Assembly: GCA_016187465.1 (NCBI GenBank)
Contig: JACPJQ010000003.1
Location: 124,001 to 188,000, forward strand
Direction: 5' to 3'
Length of the DNA: 64,000 nucleotides
From: Candidatus Woesearchaeota archaeon
Lineage (GTDB): Archaea; Nanobdellota; Nanobdellia; Woesearchaeales; GW2011-AR4
Part shown: one piece after another, positions 62,960 through 64,000 of the stretch
Position numbering within the stretch: the first letter of the stretch is position 1
How the letters are laid out: each line of letters begins with the position of its first letter
Position numbers and translations under genes: made by a program
Notes under the pieces: generated by a model
The model's database searches: none
Told to the model about the DNA's origin: nothing
Seen by the model: the letters and a program-made list of their open reading frames with translations, nothing else

Positions 62960-63640
62960 ATGGAAGACAACACATTTCGGATAAAGAAAAAGTATGTTTA
63001 TGCAGGATTCATAGGATTAATATTGATAGTGGGATTTTTCATGTATTCGCTTGGGGGCAACAGTGGCAGAGCCGCTGCAGGAACCCAGGAAGCCGAAATG
63101 ATGAATGGCAATCCAAGCAGCAATTCAATGGCAGATCATCACAAGCCCTTCCAGGAAAAACCAAGCGGGTTTTTTGAAACTGCTGTCGGAAAGAAGGCTC
63201 CGGACTTTGACCTGCAGGACATAAAAGGAAATGCTGTAAAATTAAGCGGCTACAAAGGAAAAAATATTGTCCTTTTCTTCAATGAAGGCAGCATGTGCTA
63301 TCCAGCGTGCTGGAACCAGATTGGAGCGCTTGCAAATGATAATAGATTCAACTCAGATAACACAATTTCATTTTCCATAGTTGTTGATTCTCAGGCGCAA
63401 TGGAAAAAAATAATGCAGCAGGTCCCTCAACTGTCAAACTCAAAAATTCTTTTTGACACAACCAGAAAAGCCTCCTCTGATTATGACGTGCTTTTTCTTG
63501 AATCTTCAATGCACAAAGGGACTTACCCTGGGCACACTTATTTTGTCATTGACAAAGAAGGGATAATACGCTACACAAAAGACGATCAGTCAATGACTAT
63601 AAGAAACAATGAACTGGCTGCAGAATTAGAAAAGCTTTGA
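62960..63640 (+). CDS. Membrane-anchored thioredoxin-fold (redoxin/AhpC-TSA) protein
   Basis: 226 residues. N-terminal membrane helix (YVYAGFIGLILIVGFFMYSL), Met- and His-containing linker, then a peroxiredoxin/TlpA-type domain: KKAPDFDLQDIKGNAVKLSG, FFNEGSMCYPACWNQIGAL (Cys-x3-Cys in place of a usual CxxC), PGHTYFVIDKEGIIRY. Such proteins carry electrons to membrane CcdA/DsbD partners. Directly precedes one. Confidence 0.82.
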   Translation: MEDNTFRIKKKYVYAGFIGLILIVGFFMYSLGGNSGRAAAGTQEAEMMNGNPSSNSMADHHKPFQEKPSGFFETAVGKKAPDFDLQDIKGNAVKLSGYKGKNIVLFFNEGSMCYPACWNQIGALANDNRFNSDNTISFSIVVDSQAQWKKIMQQVPQLSNSKILFDTTRKASSDYDVLFLESSMHKGTYPGHTYFVIDKEGIIRYTKDDQSMTIRNNELAAELEKL

Positions 63641-63650
63641 GGTGCATAAA

Positions 63651-64000
63651 GTGGAATTTACCCTTATAATAGCCTCTCTGGTTGCGGCATTTATTGCAGG
63701 GATAGCGGCTTTGTTTGCTCCGTGCTGCATAACAGTCTTATTGCCTACATACCTCGGCTCAATTTTCAGGCAAAGAAGAACAGTTGTCGCAATGACTCTA
63801 GTTTTCTTTTTGGGATTGCTTGCGGTGTTCCTTCCGCTTGGACTGGGTTTTGCCAGTATCGGAACTTTGTTCAGCAGGAACCATGACTGGCTTTTCATAA
63901 TAGGGGGATGTTTCTTGTTGCTTCTTGGGGCATCAATCTTATTGGGCTTTCATCTTTCATTGCCATTCACAAAGCATCCGAAAACAAAAATAAAAGGGGC
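63651..64000 (+). CDS. CcdA/DsbD-type membrane protein, cut by the window end
   Basis: GTG start at 63651 (an in-frame GTG at 63642 lies inside the ribosome-binding GAGGTG). The 116 visible codons give IIASLVAAFIAGIAALFAPC, with the FAPCC Cys pair of the CcdA family, VAMTLVFFLGLLAVFLPLGL and LFIIGGCFLLLLGASILLGF. CcdA moves reducing power across the membrane to extracytoplasmic thioredoxins such as the preceding protein. The C-terminal part is missing. Confidence 0.75.
   Translation, partial: MEFTLIIASLVAAFIAGIAALFAPCCITVLLPTYLGSIFRQRRTVVAMTLVFFLGLLAVFLPLGLGFASIGTLFSRNHDWLFIIGGCFLLLLGASILLGFHLSLPFTKHPKTKIKG

Overview
The window is AT-rich archaeal DNA with short intergenic gaps. Archaeal hallmarks are the proteasome beta subunit, ribosomal protein eS1, the KH/beta-CASP termination factor FttA, the KEOPS kinase Bud32, type II methionine aminopeptidase, a TrmB-type regulator, an intron-containing tRNA, and TATA boxes of the TTTAAATA/TTTATAAA type. 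Bacterial-type genes (gyrB, fabI, dedA, multicopper oxidase, VapBC pairs) are interspersed. This mix, with many small orphan proteins, suggests a DPANN-type archaeon of the Woesearchaeota/Pacearchaeota kind. That placement is inferred from gene content, not proven.

Region 1 (1-20 kb) is mostly purine synthesis: purL, purQ, purS, purE, purC, purB and purM, with folC, an inositol-phosphatase-family enzyme and a partial glucokinase. Unusual architectures are a tandem PurS, a PurE with a second degenerate PurE half, and a PurB with an N-terminal winged helix. Also here are a VapBC pair, a Tat-type lipoprotein, a Gly-Asp repeat surface protein with a PEF-CTERM-like tail, FabI and DedA.

Region 2 (20-25.4 kb) has a PhoU/AbrB-type regulator, a set of very small proteins, gyrB, eS1 and a tRNA-Gln with a 50-nt intron.

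Region 3 (25.4-42.3 kb) is the most remarkable part. It is a head-to-tail array of six consecutive segments. Each starts with GTT plus a short arm and ends with an arm plus AAC, and most have arms that are mutually complementary. Junctions follow AAC-(4 nt)-(stem)-(1 nt)-GTT, where the stem ranges from 8 nt to a folded hairpin of about 200 nt. The organisation matches integron gene cassettes with attC-like sites. Cargo is a thioredoxin-like lipoprotein, two paralogous RelE-like toxin/antitoxin pairs, membrane proteins, one segment without a gene, and a 10.5-kb segment with a type I restriction-modification system. A tyrosine recombinase gene starts about 50 bp after the last junction, but it lacks the insertion typical of integron integrases.

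Region 4 (42.3-59.6 kb) returns to core genes: bud32, an HAD phosphatase, VapBC, a HisG-HisE fusion, hisS, map, fttA, psmB, a TrmB-like regulator, a secreted beta-rich protein, TauE/SafE and prs. A perfect 91-bp inverted repeat (25441-25531 and 49454-49544) brackets regions 3 and part of 4.

Region 5 (59.7-64 kb) is a one-directional envelope redox or copper cluster: Met-rich, SHOCT and DUF2933-like small membrane proteins, several tiny Cys-rich peptides, a multicopper oxidase lipoprotein, a thioredoxin-fold protein and the start of a CcdA/DsbD-type membrane protein.
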